DNA from: Nitrospirae bacterium GWB2_47_37
Lineage (GTDB): Bacteria; Nitrospirota; Thermodesulfovibrionia; Thermodesulfovibrionales; Dissulfurispiraceae
DNA: 64,000 bases
Reading direction: 5' to 3'
Assembly (NCBI GenBank): GCA_001803635.1
Contig: MHDU01000080.1
Location: 1 to 64,000 of the forward strand
Shown piece after piece: positions 63,582 through 64,000 of this stretch. The position numbers were made by a program, and so were the translations under genes. The notes beneath the pieces were generated by a model. That model was given only the letters and a program-made list of their open reading frames with translations. It made no database searches and was not told the origin of the DNA. Position 1 is the first letter of the stretch; each line of letters begins with the position of its first letter.

Positions 63582-64000
63582 TCTCCGAAACAAATCCCGA
63601 TCTCACGCGCAGTCTTTACCGTATCGCCGTCAAGCGGAACTTTTTTAATCTTATCGATGACCTTTTCGAGAGGAACCGCTTTTACATCAGGCGGGTCAAG
63701 GGCGATCATTACTCCGAAGCTTTTCTTTTCGATCATGCGGACTGCCGCCGCTCCGAAACGGAGGGCAAGGAGCCTGTCGAATGTAGTCGGCGAACCGCCG
63801 CGCTGCAAATGCCCCAAAACCAATGAACGAGTATCTTTCCCCGTCTTTTCTGCTATTTCTTTTGCGACATACTCGCCGATGCCGCCGAGGACTACATCCT
63901 GACGGCCTGCTTCGCCCTTTCCTTTGTCGATCTGCCGACCTCCCGCAGGCGCTGCTCCTTCCGCCGCAACCACTATGGCATAATGCTGTCCGTGAAGATC
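63578..64000 (-). CDS. pfkA: 6-phosphofructokinase, C-terminal fragment (5' end outside window)
   Basis: The last 140 residues of a PfkA-type phosphofructokinase. The substrate-site motif [20 protein letters not shown] is diagnostic, preceded by VVAAEGAAP. The frame is open to the right edge, so the gene starts beyond it. The subgroup (ATP or PPi dependent) cannot be judged from the fragment. Confidence 0.9.
   Translation of the reverse strand, partial: DLHGQHYAIVVAAEGAAPAGGRQIDKGKGEAGRQDVVLGGIGEYVAKEIAEKTGKDTRSLVLGHLQRGGSPTTFDRLLALRFGAAAVRMIEKKSFGVMIALDPPDVKAVPLEKVIDKIKKVPLDGDTVKTAREIGICFGD

Overview
The window looks like a chromosomal segment of an anaerobic, Gram-negative, nitrogen-fixing bacterium, most likely a Nitrospirota lineage related to Thermodesulfovibrionia. 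That is an inference. It rests on the mix of outer-membrane genes (BamD, LptE, RseP, a TorF-like porin), a NifI-type regulated Mo-nitrogenase, the eukaryote-like NADP isocitrate dehydrogenase and the mercury-methylation pair hgcAB. No rRNA, tRNA or CRISPR array was seen.

Layout. 1-7184: a bamD fragment, then a plus-strand envelope and isoprenoid operon (FG-GAP protein, uppS, cdsA, dxr, rseP, Nudix, heptose-phosphate adenylyltransferase). 7237-9737: cheW and a chemoreceptor with a C-terminal CZB domain. 9793-17133: a minus-strand nitrogen-assimilation block (glnA, glnB, amidotransferase, amtB; then glnK, a second amtB, a porin and a solitary NifA-type HTH gene). 17462-21284: a cyanate operon (NrtA-like binding protein, permease, ATPase, NifI1-like PII, cyanase). 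21589-32415: the nif region (hesA-like, small membrane protein, nifB, nif ferredoxin, nifI2, nifI1, nifX, a fused nifEN, nifK, nifD, nifH), interrupted by a plus-strand muramidase gene. 32638-37566: a secreted repeat protein, then a DNA-repair cluster (EndoQ, PIF1-WYL, UvrD-like). 37645-46488: mixed genes including HNH and RES-domain proteins, hgcA-hgcB, icd, a TetR regulator and ferredoxin. 46730-62525: housekeeping and envelope genes (rpsT, holA, lptE, leuS, ccdA, mogA, MOSC, poly-gamma-glutamate genes, mnmA, a PPIase, mnmE). The window ends in a methyltransferase and a phosphofructokinase fragment.

How the parts work together. Five PII-family proteins (glnB, glnK, cyn-PII, nifI1, nifI2) sit in one 16-kb nitrogen block. 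Sigma-54-type -24/-12 promoters were found by eye before nifH, nifB, the solitary HTH gene, the cyanate operon, amtB1 and the amidotransferase-glnB-glnA operon. Five of these six have palindromic ACA-N4-TGT enhancer modules upstream. The two nif promoters carry paired modules 20 bp apart, centred 86-87 bp from the -12 GC. The HTH-porin-amt and cyanate promoters carry modules 18 bp apart, centred exactly 75 bp from it. This suggests two related enhancer-binding activators that read different spacings.

Noteworthy structure. Short tandem repeats with 7-bp or 9-bp periods lie in frame inside nifEN (including the NifE-NifN junction), leuS and mnmA. A roughly 210-bp palindromic MITE-like element occurs twice, with matched changes in its arms. 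The hgcA reading frame continues upstream through a single in-frame UGA. Long inverted repeats of unknown function flank the sigma-54 loci.
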